From assembly GCF_026626305.1 (NCBI RefSeq), contig NZ_JAPNUE010000009.1, positions 48,881-112,880 on the forward strand: a stretch of 64,000 bases of DNA, given 5' to 3'. This stretch comes from Frigidibacter sp. RF13 (lineage in GTDB: Bacteria; Pseudomonadota; Alphaproteobacteria; Rhodobacterales; Rhodobacteraceae). The translations under genes and the position numbers were made by a program. The notes beneath the pieces were generated by a model. That model saw only the letters and a list, made by a program, of their open reading frames with translations, did no database searches and was not told the origin of the DNA. Below are positions 35,643 to 44,551 of this stretch, in pieces. Numbering within the stretch: position 1 is the first letter of the stretch; every line of letters starts with the position of its first letter.

Positions 35643-36842
35643 ATGAATCTCTCGCAGGGCCGTCCCTATCTGGCCATTCCCGGCCCGTCCGTCATGCCCG
35701 ACCGGGTGCTGGGTGCCATGCACCGGGCGGCGCCGAATATATACGAAGGGCCGCTGCATGATCTGACCGCGCGGATCTTCACCGATCTGCGCCGGGTGGC
35801 GCGCACCTCGGCCCATGTGGCGATCTATATCGTCAACGGCCATGGCGCCTGGGAGGCGGCGAATGCCAACCTCTTCTCGCGCGGCGACCGGGCACTTGTG
35901 GCCTCGACCGGCCAGTTCGGGCTGAGCTGGGCCAATTCCGTCCGCCGCATGGGGGTTGAGGTGGAGGTTCTGGATTTCGGCCGGTCGGTCAAGGCCGATG
36001 CCGGGCAGATCGAGGCGGCCCTTCGGCAGGACAGGGAAGGCCGGATCAAGGCGGTTCTCATGACGCAGACCGACACGGCCTCGACAGTGCGCAATGATGT
36101 GGCCGAGGTCCGGGCGGCGATCGACGCGGCGGGCCATCCGGCTCTGCTGGCAGTGGACTGTATCGCCTCTTTGGGCTGCGATCCGTTCCTGATGGACGAA
36201 TGGGGTGCGGATGTCGCGGTGGCGGCGAGCCAGAAGGGGCTGATGGTGCCACCGGGCCTAGGCTTTGTCTGGTTCTCTGACAAGGCGCTTGCCGCCTGCA
36301 AGGGATCGGACCTCCGGACGCCCTATTGGGATTGGGAACCCCGCGCCTTTGCCGAGGAATATTGGCAGCATTTCTGCGGCACGGCGCCCACGCACCATCT
36401 GTTCGGTCTGGGTGAAGCCTTGACGATGATCCTTGACGAGGAAGGGCTTGCGAATGTCTGGGCGCGGCATGACAGGCTCGCCCGCTCGGTCTGGGCGGCG
36501 GTCGATGCCTGGGGGGTCGGCGGCGATATCGCGCTGAACGTGGCGGCGCCCGATCAGCGCGGCACATCGGTGACGGCGGTGCGCTTCGGCGGCGGGGCGG
36601 GTGGCAGGCTGCGCGGCTGGTGTCAGGAGCTCGCGGGTGTGACGCTGGGCATCCCGCTCGGCATGGCGCAATCGAACGAGCCCGCCTATGGCGATTACCT
36701 CAGGATCGGCCATATGGGCCATGTGAATGCCCATATGGTGCTGGGGGTCCTCTCGGTGATCGAGGCGGGGATGACGGCCTTGTCGGTGTCGCATGGGCCG
36801 GGTGCGCTTGATGCGGCGGCGGCGGTGATCGCCGGGGCGTGA
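35643..36842 (+). CDS. Class V aminotransferase, serine-glyoxylate / alanine-glyoxylate type
   Basis: A 399-residue PLP enzyme of the SgaA family that transfers an amino group, typically from serine to glyoxylate. The start MNLSQGRPYLAIPGPSVMPD is typical, as are ALLAVDCIASLGCDPF and the PLP-lysine segment VAASQKGLMVPPGLGFVW (lysine near residue 200). AGGAGC precedes the ATG. No serine-cycle genes (hprA, glyA, mtkAB) lie nearby, so a role in glyoxylate or photorespiratory-type detoxification is more likely than methylotrophy (inference). It converges on the HisC-like gene. Confidence 0.85.
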   Translation: MNLSQGRPYLAIPGPSVMPDRVLGAMHRAAPNIYEGPLHDLTARIFTDLRRVARTSAHVAIYIVNGHGAWEAANANLFSRGDRALVASTGQFGLSWANSVRRMGVEVEVLDFGRSVKADAGQIEAALRQDREGRIKAVLMTQTDTASTVRNDVAEVRAAIDAAGHPALLAVDCIASLGCDPFLMDEWGADVAVAASQKGLMVPPGLGFVWFSDKALAACKGSDLRTPYWDWEPRAFAEEYWQHFCGTAPTHHLFGLGEALTMILDEEGLANVWARHDRLARSVWAAVDAWGVGGDIALNVAAPDQRGTSVTAVRFGGGAGGRLRGWCQELAGVTLGIPLGMAQSNEPAYGDYLRIGHMGHVNAHMVLGVLSVIEAGMTALSVSHGPGALDAAAAVIAGA

Positions 36843-36846
36843 GGCT

Positions 36847-36883
36847 CCTCGGGCACTGCGTTTCTCGTCGCGGAGTCCCGAGG
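36847..36883. terminator. Stem-loop between convergent aminotransferase genes
   Basis: CCTCGGG (36847-36853) and CCCGAGG (36877-36883) form a 7-bp stem over a 23-base loop that can pair further inside. It lies 5 bases after one stop and 14 bases before the other. There is no T-tract on either strand, so termination is likely but not certain. Confidence 0.4.
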
Positions 36884-36896
36884 ACGCACCGGAGGC

Positions 36897-38003
36897 TCAG
36901 GACGAGGTCTGCGTTGCCTGAAGCGCCTCGGGCAGGGCGGCGGCGAAGGCTGCAAGGTCTTCGGGCCGCCCGCAGCTGACGCGGATGCAGCGGTCGTGCG
37001 GCGCGACGAAGGGCATGCGGACGAAGATGTCGCGGGCGATGAGTTCGGCGACGAGGCGGCGGGCGAAGGCGCCGTCGCGGCCTGCGTCGATGGTGACGAA
37101 GTTGGTGGCAGAGGCCAGGGGCGTGAGGCCGTTGGCTGCGGCGATCCGGGCAATCCCGGCGCGGGCGGTTTCGACGGCGGCGCGGGTCCGGGGCAGGTGA
37201 TCCTTGTCGGCGAGTGCCGCGAGGGCGCCGGCCTGGCCGATGCGCGACATGCCGAAATGATTGCGGATCTTGTCGAAAGCGCGGATGAGGCCCGGGTGAC
37301 CGATCGCAAAGCCAACGCGAGCGCCTGCCATGCCGTAAGCCTTTGAAAAAGTTCGCATTCTTATAGATTTGGGGTTCGCAGGGTCGAGGGCGGGCGCAGT
37401 TGCGTCGGGGGCGAATTCGACATAGGCCTCGTCGAGAACGAGGAGGCTGCCCTCGGGCACCGCGTCGATCATCCGCTGGACGGCTGCCGCCTCGTGCCAC
37501 GAACCCATGGGGTTGTCGGGGTTGGCGAAGTAGATGAGCTTGGCACCGGTTTCGCGGGCCTTGGCGATGAGGGCCTCGGGGTCTTCCCGGTCGCCCCTGT
37601 AGGGGACCTTGTGGAGGATGCCGCCGAAGCCTGCGACATGGAAGTTGAAGGTCGGATAGGCGCCGTCAGAGGTCACGACCGGGTCGCCCGGGCCGATGAG
37701 GAGGCGGCAGAGATAACCGAGGAGGCCGTCGATGCCTTCGCCCACCACGATATTTTCCGAAGCGATCCCATGATGCCGGGCGAGCGCCTGTTTCAGGTCG
37801 TGGTTTTCCGGGTCGCCGTACATCCAGATGTCGCGGGCGGCCTGTTCCATCGCGGCGATGGCCATGGGCGAGGGGCCGAAGATGTTTTCATTGGCGCCGA
37901 GGCGGGCGGCAAAGGCGCGGCCGCGGGCGCGTTCCTGGGTTTCCGGGCCGACGAAGGGGACGGTCGCGGGGAGGCTGTCGACGAGGGGCGTGAAGCGGGG
38001 CAT
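36897..38003 (-). CDS. Class I/II aminotransferase, histidinol-phosphate aminotransferase-like
   Basis: A 368-residue PLP enzyme of the HisC-like branch. Conserved features are LGANENIFGPSP (about 35-46), ANPDNPMGSW (about 157-166), LDEAYVEFA and the PLP-lysine segment TFSKAYGMAGARVGFAIG (lysine near residue 218). No histidine biosynthesis genes are nearby, so it could equally be an aromatic or other amino-acid aminotransferase. Codons for the roughly twelve residues around the catalytic lysine (AAA, TCT, ATA, AGA, CGA, ACT, TTT, TCA) are rare in the rest of the window. A G-rich/C-rich intergenic repeat separates its start from the end of valS. Confidence 0.8.
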   Translation of the reverse strand: MPRFTPLVDSLPATVPFVGPETQERARGRAFAARLGANENIFGPSPMAIAAMEQAARDIWMYGDPENHDLKQALARHHGIASENIVVGEGIDGLLGYLCRLLIGPGDPVVTSDGAYPTFNFHVAGFGGILHKVPYRGDREDPEALIAKARETGAKLIYFANPDNPMGSWHEAAAVQRMIDAVPEGSLLVLDEAYVEFAPDATAPALDPANPKSIRMRTFSKAYGMAGARVGFAIGHPGLIRAFDKIRNHFGMSRIGQAGALAALADKDHLPRTRAAVETARAGIARIAAANGLTPLASATNFVTIDAGRDGAFARRLVAELIARDIFVRMPFVAPHDRCIRVSCGRPEDLAAFAAALPEALQATQTSS

Positions 38004-38023
38004 CGGTCCTCCTTTTGGGGGGA

Positions 38024-38060
38024 GGCCGGGGGCGCTGCCCCCGGGCCCCCGGGATATTTA
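38024..38060. repeat. Intergenic G-rich/C-rich hairpin repeat, copy A
   Basis: A run of Gs, a short loop, CCCCCGGGCCCCCGGG and ATATTT lie between the HisC-like start and the valS stop. It matches in layout the copies at 52822-52872 and 60949-61001: G-rich arm, C-rich arm, then a TATTT segment. This copy is the most diverged, ending in GATATTTA instead of GAGTATTTC. Confidence 0.6.
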
Positions 38061-38076
38061 GCAACGGAAGATTGGG

Positions 38077-41000
38077 TCAGACGGCCTCGGCGAGGCGCGC
38101 GAGCGCGGCTTTCAGCTTGTTCGCCTCTTCCTCGTTCAGCGCGAGATTGTCGCGGGTTTCCTCGATCACCTCTTCTGGGGCGGAAGCGGTAAATTTCGGG
38201 TTGTTGAGACGACCGCGCAAGCCGCCCATGTCTTTTTCGATCTTCTCCAACGTCTTGGAAAGGCGTGATTTTTCGGCCTGAAGGTCGATGATCCCTTCGA
38301 GGGGGAGGGCGAAGGCGCCGCCTTCGACCGGGATGGTGATCGCGCCTTTGGGGGCGGCGCCCTCGGTCAGGCCGTCGATACGGGCGAGGCGGTCGATGAT
38401 GGCGCGGTTGCGGCCGAGGGCGGCGCGGCCCTTGTCGTCGAGCGCGGTCAGGATCATCGGCAGTTTGAGGCCCACCGGCACGCGCATTTGGGTGCGGGCG
38501 GAGCGGATTTCCTCGATCAGGCGGATGACCCAGTTGATCTCGGCATCGGCCGTTTGATCAATGATTTCAGCGCCATAGGTCGGCCAGTCGGCATGGACGA
38601 GCATCTTGTCGCGTTGGCCGGTCAGCGCCCACAGTTCCTCGGTGATGAAGGGCATGATCGGGTGCATGAGGATGTAGCACTGGTCCAGAACCCAGGCCAT
38701 GGTTTGCCTTGTTTCATTGGCGAATTCACCGTCCATCAGCGGTTTGGCGAATTCGACATACCAGTCGCAGACCTTGCCCCAGACGAACTTGTAGAGCGCG
38801 TCGGCGGCGTCGTTGAAGCGGAAGCTTTCCAGCGCCTCGTCGACGGCGATCCGGGCGCGGGCGACCTCGCCGATGATCCAGCGATTGACCGTATGCTTCA
38901 CGTCGGGCATCCGTCCCGCATCCGTCCCGACAACGTCCCGACAGAGCGCCGCGTTCATTTCGGCGAAACGGGTGGCGTTCCAGAGCTTCGTTCCGAAATT
39001 CCGGTAGCCCGCGATGCGCTGGGTGTCGGCCTTGAGGACGCCGCCCAGAGAGGCCATCGCGCAGTTCGCGAAGCGGAGCGCGTCGGCGCCGTATTCGTCG
39101 ATGATGTCGAGCGGGTCGATGACATTGCCCAAGCTCTTCGACATCTTCTTGCCCTTGGCGTCGCGGACGAGGCCGTGCAGGTAGACGGTGTGGAAGGGGA
39201 TCTGATCCACGACGGCGAGTTGCATCATCATCATCCGGGCGACCCAGAAGAAGATGATGTCGAAGCCGGTGACGAGGACGGAAGTGGGGAAATATTTCTT
39301 CAGTTCGGGCGTGTCTTCCGGCCAGCCGAGGGTGCCGATGGGCCAGAGGCCGGAGGAGAACCAGGTGTCGAGCACGTCGGGATCGCGGTAGATCCTTATG
39401 GGCTCCCCATAGCGTGGGCGCGGTCCTGCCCGAGAAAAGTTCCGGGCGGCCTCCTCCGAATCAAACGCCAACACCTCTTTGCCATAGTGGTGTTCGGCAG
39501 CCAGGCTATAGTATTGTTTTGCCTTAATAATTGCCTCCGCCTCTGTCGAGGCGCAGAAGACCTTGGAAAGCCCGGCTCCCGACCACGGATAGTGGAGTGA
39601 GTCGTCTTCAGTATCCTCGTCAAAGGCCATTTTCGGCCCATACCACACCGGGACCTGATGGCCCCACCAGATCTGGCGGGAGATGCACCAGGGCTCGATG
39701 TTTTCGAGCCAGTTGAAATAGGTCTTTTCGCCCGAGGGCGGCATGATCTTCGTCTTGCCGGAACGCACCGCCTCGAGCGCCGGTTCGACGATCTTCGCGG
39801 TATCGACGAACCACTGGTCGGTCAGCATCGGCTCGATCACCACTTTCGAGCGGTCGCCGTGCGGCTGCATCATCTTGTTCTGTTCGACGAGGGGCAGGCG
39901 TTCCAGATGTTCGGCGCCGGTTTCCTTGTCGATACTCTTGTGCAGAACCGTGACCGCCAGCCCTTCGCGGGTGATCTGGTCGATCACGCGTTTCCGCGCC
40001 TCGTAGCGGTCCAATCCGCGCAGGTCGTCGGGGACGAGGTTGATCGCGTCGACTTCGGCCTCGGTCAATGTGCGCTCGCCTTTGGCGACCGCCATGGCGA
40101 TGGTGGCGGCCTGCGTGTAGGGCGCGCCGTCGGCGCGCATCTGGGCCTTGGTGTCCATCAGCCGGTAGCAGGGGATGCCAGCGCGCTTGGCAACGCCATA
40201 GTCGTTGAAATCATGCGCGCCGGTGATCTTCACCGCGCCCGAGCCGAAGGCCGGGTCGGGGTAGTCGTCGGTGATGATCGGGATCAGGCGGCGGTGTTCC
40301 TTGGGGCCGACCGGGATTTCGCAAAGCATGCCGACGATGGGCGCATAGCGTTCGTCGGAAGGGTGGACCGCGACCGCACCGTCGCCGAGCATGGTTTCGG
40401 GGCGGGTGGTGGCGATCGAGATATAGTCGCGGGTCTCGCGGAGCGTGACGTTGCCGTCTTCGTCCTTCTCGACATATTCATAGGTCGCGCCGCCCGCGAG
40501 CGGGTATTTGAAGTGCCACATGTGGCCCTGGACCTCGACCTGTTCGACCTCGAGGTCGGAGATCGCGGTCTCGAAATGCGGGTCCCAGTTCACCAGCCGC
40601 TTGCCGCGGTAGATGTAGCCCTTGTTGTAGAGATCGACGAAGACCTTGATGACGGCGTCGTGGAAGTTGCCTTCCTCGCCTTCTGGCGCGCCGGGGGCGC
40701 CCGACATGGTGAAGGCCTCGCGGTCCCAGTCGCAGGAGGCGCCGAGCCGTTCAAGCTGGCCGCGGATATTGCCGCGCGAGAGGCGCTTCTGTTCCCAGAC
40801 GAGTTTGGTGAATTCCTCGCGGGTGAAGTCGGTGCGGCGGCGGTTGGTCTTGGCGAGTTCACGCTCGACGACCATCTGGGTCGCGATGCCCGCGTGGTCG
40901 GTGCCGGGCTGCCAGAGCGTGTCGTGGCCGCGCATCCGGTGCCAGCGGATGAGGATGTCCTGCAGCGTGTTGTTGAAGGCGTGCCCCATGTGGAGCGAGC

Positions 41001-41148
41001 CCGTGACATTCGGCGGCGGGATGACGATGGAGAAGGCTTCCGCGCCCGGCTTGGCATTGGCGCCGGCCGCGAAGGCCTTTTTCGCGATCCATTCGGCCGA
41101 GATGCGGGCCTCGGCCTCGGCGGGGGTGAAGGTCTTTTCCATCGGCAT
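38077..41148 (-). CDS. valS: Valyl-tRNA synthetase
   Basis: A 1023-residue class I synthetase that charges tRNA-Val and edits threonine. The HIGH-type motif is [12 protein letters not shown] (near residues 42-53) and the KMSKS motif is [14 protein letters not shown]. The CP1 editing domain, the anticodon-binding domain and the C-terminal coiled coil (rich in Glu, Lys and Leu, last ~65 residues) are all present. ATG 41148 is chosen for its AAGGGA upstream; the frame open to 41217 has none. Between WYGP and the [11 protein letters not shown] motif there are about 87 residues where E. coli has about 30; this part (39390-39640) also has less GC-biased codons than the rest. Confidence 0.97.
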   Translation of the reverse strand: MPMEKTFTPAEAEARISAEWIAKKAFAAGANAKPGAEAFSIVIPPPNVTGSLHMGHAFNNTLQDILIRWHRMRGHDTLWQPGTDHAGIATQMVVERELAKTNRRRTDFTREEFTKLVWEQKRLSRGNIRGQLERLGASCDWDREAFTMSGAPGAPEGEEGNFHDAVIKVFVDLYNKGYIYRGKRLVNWDPHFETAISDLEVEQVEVQGHMWHFKYPLAGGATYEYVEKDEDGNVTLRETRDYISIATTRPETMLGDGAVAVHPSDERYAPIVGMLCEIPVGPKEHRRLIPIITDDYPDPAFGSGAVKITGAHDFNDYGVAKRAGIPCYRLMDTKAQMRADGAPYTQAATIAMAVAKGERTLTEAEVDAINLVPDDLRGLDRYEARKRVIDQITREGLAVTVLHKSIDKETGAEHLERLPLVEQNKMMQPHGDRSKVVIEPMLTDQWFVDTAKIVEPALEAVRSGKTKIMPPSGEKTYFNWLENIEPWCISRQIWWGHQVPVWYGPKMAFDEDTEDDSLHYPWSGAGLSKVFCASTEAEAIIKAKQYYSLAAEHHYGKEVLAFDSEEAARNFSRAGPRPRYGEPIRIYRDPDVLDTWFSSGLWPIGTLGWPEDTPELKKYFPTSVLVTGFDIIFFWVARMMMMQLAVVDQIPFHTVYLHGLVRDAKGKKMSKSLGNVIDPLDIIDEYGADALRFANCAMASLGGVLKADTQRIAGYRNFGTKLWNATRFAEMNAALCRDVVGTDAGRMPDVKHTVNRWIIGEVARARIAVDEALESFRFNDAADALYKFVWGKVCDWYVEFAKPLMDGEFANETRQTMAWVLDQCYILMHPIMPFITEELWALTGQRDKMLVHADWPTYGAEIIDQTADAEINWVIRLIEEIRSARTQMRVPVGLKLPMILTALDDKGRAALGRNRAIIDRLARIDGLTEGAAPKGAITIPVEGGAFALPLEGIIDLQAEKSRLSKTLEKIEKDMGGLRGRLNNPKFTASAPEEVIEETRDNLALNEEEANKLKAALARLAEAV

Positions 41149-41276
41149 GTTCGTCGTCCCTTGGCTCTGCCCTCCTCTAGCGGGAGACGGGCGAAAGGCC
41201 AAGGGGAAGCGGGCCATTCAGGCGCGCGCCGAGGGACAGCAAACACACCGCGCCGCCAGAAATAGCGGAGCGCGGG

Positions 41277-41627
41277 TCAGGCCGTGCCTTCGAAGATCGG
41301 TACGAAACTGCCGTAGACGAGCCGTTTGCCGTCGAACGGCATCTGGGCCATGTCCATGTCGCCTTCGAACATGGCGGCAAAGGCCCGGTCGCGGGTGGCC
41401 TTGTCGGGCCAGGTCATCCAGGCGAAGACGACGGTCTCGCCCGTCCGCAGGTCGACGGCGCGGCGGAAGTCGGTCTGGGTACCGGAGGGGACATCGTCGC
41501 CCCAGCAGACGGTGAGGCCGGTTGCGCCATGGTCGCGGAACCAGGGCCACCATTTGGCCTCGTGGGCGCGGTATTCCTCTTTCCGGGCGTCTTCGACCGG
41601 GATCAGGAAGCCGTCGATGTAGGACAT
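41277..41627 (-). CDS. DUF1428 family protein
   Basis: A 116-residue protein of the DUF1428 family (dimeric alpha/beta barrel fold), seen in MSYIDGFLIPV at the start, VCWGDDVPSGTQTDFRRAV in the middle, and FAWMTWPDKATRD and MPFDGKRLVYGSFVPI near the end. Function is unknown. ATG 41627 is chosen because AAGGGA lies nine bases upstream; ATG 41633 is the alternative. The VOC-family gene ends 38 bases upstream on the same strand, and both probably belong to a small operon with the GST gene. Confidence 0.8.
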   Translation of the reverse strand: MSYIDGFLIPVEDARKEEYRAHEAKWWPWFRDHGATGLTVCWGDDVPSGTQTDFRRAVDLRTGETVVFAWMTWPDKATRDRAFAAMFEGDMDMAQMPFDGKRLVYGSFVPIFEGTA

Positions 41628-41664
41628 GGTCATCTTTCCCTTCGGCACGTCGGCGGCTGCTGGA

Positions 41665-42429
41665 TCATTTCGGTCCGACGAGCGCAAACGCCGCGCCCTG
41701 CGGATCGCTGGCGACGGCGATGAAGGCGCCGCCCGGCACTTCCATCGGGCCGTTCATCACCTTGCCGCCGTTCGCGGTGATGCGGGCGATGGCAGCCTCG
41801 ACACCGTCGATGCCGAAATAGGGCAGCCAGAACGGTACGCCGGGGCCTGGCATGCCAGGGGCGATGGCCATCATGCCGCCGATGTCCTGGCCCTGATGGG
41901 AGAACAGCTGGTAGGTGCCCATCGGTCCCATGTCCATCGCGGTCGAGGCTTTCCAGCCGAAGAGCTTGCCATAGAAGGCAAGCCCGGCCTTGGGGTCGGA
42001 GGACATCAGTTCGTGCCAGTTGCCGTGGCGGTCCTTCTTCTGGTCGAAGGCGTCGCTCGCCCCGTCCATCGCGAGGATCGAGAAGGCCGCACCCTGTGGG
42101 TCGGCGAGGGCGGCGAAGCGGCCGACGCCGGGGATGTCGGTCGGTTCCATATAGACCTGCGCGCCAGCGGCCTTGGCGGCCGTGGTCGCGGCATCGCAAT
42201 CGTCGACGGAGAAGTAGATGCCCCAGTTCGGCGGGATGCCGGGGGCGGGGGGCAGCATGAGCCCCGCGACCATCGCCTCGCCGGCCTTGGCGATGCGGTA
42301 GTCCATCCCCTCCATCCCGCTGTCGCCGACGGTCCAGCCTATGACCTTTTCATAGAAGCGCTGGGCGGCGTTCAGATCGCCGGTCGTGAGTTCGTACCAG
42401 CAGGGAGTGCCTTGCGCGGGTCTTGTCAT
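41665..42429 (-). CDS. VOC (glyoxalase/dioxygenase superfamily) protein with two domains
   Basis: A 254-residue protein with two vicinal-oxygen-chelate modules. The first starts TPCWYELTTGDLNAAQRFYE (about residues 8-27), the second GNWHELMSSDPKAGLAFYG (about 136-154). Each begins with a W-E/H-L-type strand and ends with a DPQGAAF motif. Such two-module proteins are common and mostly of unknown activity; some act on antibiotics or glyoxal-like substrates. It lies between DUF1428 and a glutathione transferase, which fits a detoxification set (inference). Confidence 0.82.
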   Translation of the reverse strand: MTRPAQGTPCWYELTTGDLNAAQRFYEKVIGWTVGDSGMEGMDYRIAKAGEAMVAGLMLPPAPGIPPNWGIYFSVDDCDAATTAAKAAGAQVYMEPTDIPGVGRFAALADPQGAAFSILAMDGASDAFDQKKDRHGNWHELMSSDPKAGLAFYGKLFGWKASTAMDMGPMGTYQLFSHQGQDIGGMMAIAPGMPGPGVPFWLPYFGIDGVEAAIARITANGGKVMNGPMEVPGGAFIAVASDPQGAAFALVGPK

Positions 42430-42449
42430 GGCTTGTCCTTTCGGTCGGG

Positions 42450-43133
42450 TCAGGCGACGGCGGCGCGGGTGGCGTCGGCCGCATGCCAGTGGGCCATCTG
42501 GTCGGCATGGGCCTTCAGGAAGGCGGGCCGGGCGGTGGCGCGGGCAACGTACGATTGCAAGACAGGATAGCCTTCGAGCCCGCCCTTGTCGCCGGTGATC
42601 CTGAGCACGTCGGCCATTAATATGTCAGCGATGGTGAAACCACCGGCGAGCCAGTCGCGGTTGGTCAGGACGGTTTCCATCGCGCCGAGCTTGGATTTCA
42701 TGCGCTGGGCAAAGCGTTCGATCACCTCTGATGCGGGCGCGGGGCCGAAGATTTGCGGCGCGGCGAGCGAGGCATTTGCGAGGATCCAGGGCTGGGTCGA
42801 CATTTCGACCGAATTGGCAGCGGCGAAGAGCCATTCGGTGATGTCGGCGCGGCGGTCTTCGGGCAGAAGCGTGGGATGGCCCGACGCGAGGCCAAGAAGC
42901 ATCGCGCCGGTCTCGAACCAGCTGCGGCCGCGCCAGCGCACCGCCGGGACCTGGCCGAAGGGCTGCATCGCCAGATGGTCGGCACGTTTCGGGGCGAAAG
43001 TGACCGTTTCGACCCGGTAGGGCTGGCCCATTTCGTGAAACAGCCAGCGTATGCGCAGGTCACGGACATAACCGCGCGGAAAGTCGGGGACCCATTCATA
43101 GGTGAAGAGGATCGGCATGTCGGCGTCGGGCAT
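42450..43133 (-). CDS. Glutathione S-transferase family protein
   Basis: A 227-residue GST-like protein. The N-terminal thioredoxin-like domain has FTYEWVPDFPRGYVRD and the cis-proline motif GQVPAVRW (near 61-68); the C-terminal helical domain has LTNRDWLAGGFTIADILMAD (about 165-184). ATG 43133 has GGGAG upstream. The usual catalytic serine/tyrosine is not obvious in the first strand. It is divergent from an HxlR regulator, which probably controls it and the following VOC and DUF1428 genes. Confidence 0.8.
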   Translation of the reverse strand: MPDADMPILFTYEWVPDFPRGYVRDLRIRWLFHEMGQPYRVETVTFAPKRADHLAMQPFGQVPAVRWRGRSWFETGAMLLGLASGHPTLLPEDRRADITEWLFAAANSVEMSTQPWILANASLAAPQIFGPAPASEVIERFAQRMKSKLGAMETVLTNRDWLAGGFTIADILMADVLRITGDKGGLEGYPVLQSYVARATARPAFLKAHADQMAHWHAADATRAAVA

Positions 43134-43180
43134 CGGTCGCTCCCTATTGAGTCGTTTTGCGGAAGGGTAGGCCGATGCAC

Positions 43181-43208
43181 TTGCAAAAAACAACTGATAC
43201 TTTATTTT
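43181..43208 (+). promoter_or_regulatory. Promoter candidate of the HxlR gene
   Basis: TTGCAA (43181-43186) and TATTTT (43203-43208) are 16 bases apart in the AT-rich gap between the divergent GST and HxlR genes. The message would start near 43215, about 20 bases before the TTG start codon. Autoregulation at this AT-rich site is likely but not shown. Confidence 0.5.
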
Positions 43209-43234
43209 TGAAATTGCGAAGGGACAGGTGACAT

Positions 43235-43870
43235 TTGCCGAAAAGCTACGGGGAAGGCTGTCTGGCGGCCCATGCGCTCGATCTGATCGGCGACCGCTGG
43301 ACGCTGCTTGTCGCGCGCGAGCTGATGCTGGGGCCGAAGCGGTTCGGTGCGATCCGGGCAGGAGTGCCGGGGATCGCCACGAACATGCTGGCGGGGCGGC
43401 TGGAAGAGATGGTGGCAGCGGGCCTTCTGACCCGCGAAACCCTGCCGCCGCCTGCATCTGTTGTGGTCTATGGGCTGACGGAAGCGGGCGAGGGGCTGTG
43501 GCCCATTCTCAAGGCGCTGTGCGACTGGGGCGTGCGCCAGCCGGGTCATGACCCGCGGCTTTTCATCAGCCCGACGGCGCTGATGCTGTCGATGCGGGCG
43601 ATTGCGGACCGTGGCGGGGCGCCGATGGCAGCGGGCTTTTCCATGGGAGGGGAGCGGTTCGAGGTTCGGCTGGGCAGCGGCGCCTATGCGGTCCGCCGGG
43701 CGGCGGGGCCATGCGGAGACCTGCAGTTTCAGGGCACAGCGAACGGGCTTGCGGCGCTGGTCTATGGCAGCGCCCGTGTGAGCGATGCGGTCGAGGCGGG
43801 TCTGGGTCGGGTCGAGGGCGACCTTGGGCTGGCGCAGCAGTTCGTCGACAGGTTCCACCTGCCGCGCTGA
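43235..43870 (+). CDS. HxlR-type transcriptional regulator
   Basis: A 211-residue winged-helix regulator. The HxlR domain spans about residues 1-95 (CLAAHALDLIGDRWTLLVAR; FGAIRAGVPGIATNMLAGRL; VVVYGLTEAGEGLWPIL), with an early cysteine at residue 9. A C-terminal domain of about 100 residues resembles the SCP2-type fold seen also in the protein at 6178-6888. The start is TTG 43235 with AGG upstream. The nearest target is the divergent GST/VOC/DUF1428 set. Confidence 0.85.
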   Translation: MPKSYGEGCLAAHALDLIGDRWTLLVARELMLGPKRFGAIRAGVPGIATNMLAGRLEEMVAAGLLTRETLPPPASVVVYGLTEAGEGLWPILKALCDWGVRQPGHDPRLFISPTALMLSMRAIADRGGAPMAAGFSMGGERFEVRLGSGAYAVRRAAGPCGDLQFQGTANGLAALVYGSARVSDAVEAGLGRVEGDLGLAQQFVDRFHLPR

Positions 43871-43897
43871 CGCATCTGCGGTTCCCGAAAGCTAGCG

Positions 43898-44329
43898 TCA
43901 GACCGCGCGGTCGATCTTCGTCGAGAGGTGGATGAGGCTTTCGGACGATTTCACCCCGGTCATCTCGCCGATCTGGTCGAGAATCCCGTCCAGAACCGCC
44001 GTCGTTGTCGCCGAAACCTGCAGCAGGAAATCGACACGGCCCGAGGTGGTATGGACGCGCTCGACCTCAGGGATCGATTTCAGCCGGGTGAGGATCGATG
44101 CCTGGGCGCGTGGCTCGATGGCCAGCAACACCGTCGCCCGGATGCGGCCCTGGCGCGCGGCCTCGCCGAGCTTGACGGTGTAGCCCGCGATCACTCCACT
44201 GGTCTCCAGCCGTTCAAGGCGCGCCTGAATCGTCGAGCGGGCGACCTTCAGCCGCCGCGCCAGCGTCGCGACCGATATTCTCGCATCGGCGCCGAGAAGG
44301 GCCAGAAGCGAGCGATCGAGGTCATCCAT
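43898..44329 (-). CDS. Lrp/AsnC family transcriptional regulator
   Basis: A 143-residue regulator with an N-terminal helix-turn-helix (DDLDRSLLALLGADARISVA; STIQARLERLETSGVIAGY) and a C-terminal RAM ligand-binding domain. ATG 44329 has GGAG upstream. It is divergent from an ornithine/lysine decarboxylase gene and, by usual Lrp-family habit, probably regulates it in response to an amino acid. The effector cannot be read from the sequence. Confidence 0.9.
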   Translation of the reverse strand: MDDLDRSLLALLGADARISVATLARRLKVARSTIQARLERLETSGVIAGYTVKLGEAARQGRIRATVLLAIEPRAQASILTRLKSIPEVERVHTTSGRVDFLLQVSATTTAVLDGILDQIGEMTGVKSSESLIHLSTKIDRAV

Positions 44330-44409
44330 GCCGTTCTCCGTCGGATTAACCGGAATTTTCGGCGTTATAACGACTCTCACAGACAAATCTACTCTTTTGA
44401 TCGGTGAAA

Positions 44410-44487
44410 ATGTGCCCCATATCGCGGCCATTCGTTCAGGTGAAAGGGCGCCTCATTCGCACCTGGCCTGGTTGGTTGACCGCGTAA
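44410..44487 (+). CDS. Possible short upstream ORF in the ornithine decarboxylase leader
   Basis: ATG 44410 opens a 25-codon frame (start MCPISRPFVQVKGR) ending at TAA 44487, 65 bases before the decarboxylase start. A weak purine stretch (GGTGAAA) precedes it. It spans an inverted repeat CAGGTG/CACCTG (44437-44442 and 44460-44465). Alphaproteobacterial decarboxylase genes of this type are known to carry structured leaders (the speF motif), so a regulatory role is possible, but I cannot confirm the motif and the ORF may be chance. Confidence 0.25.
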   Translation: MCPISRPFVQVKGRLIRTWPGWLTA

Positions 44488-44551
44488 GCGTCTTCTGACC
44501 CGTAAAGCCGGGGAAAAAGGTGGCTGCGCCTTGTTGGCAGAGGATGCGCCG

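Noticed and set aside
39658..41265. A 535-codon frame opposite valS
   Set aside because: Same shadow effect; valS motifs on the minus strand are complete and the antisense protein has no recognisable domain.
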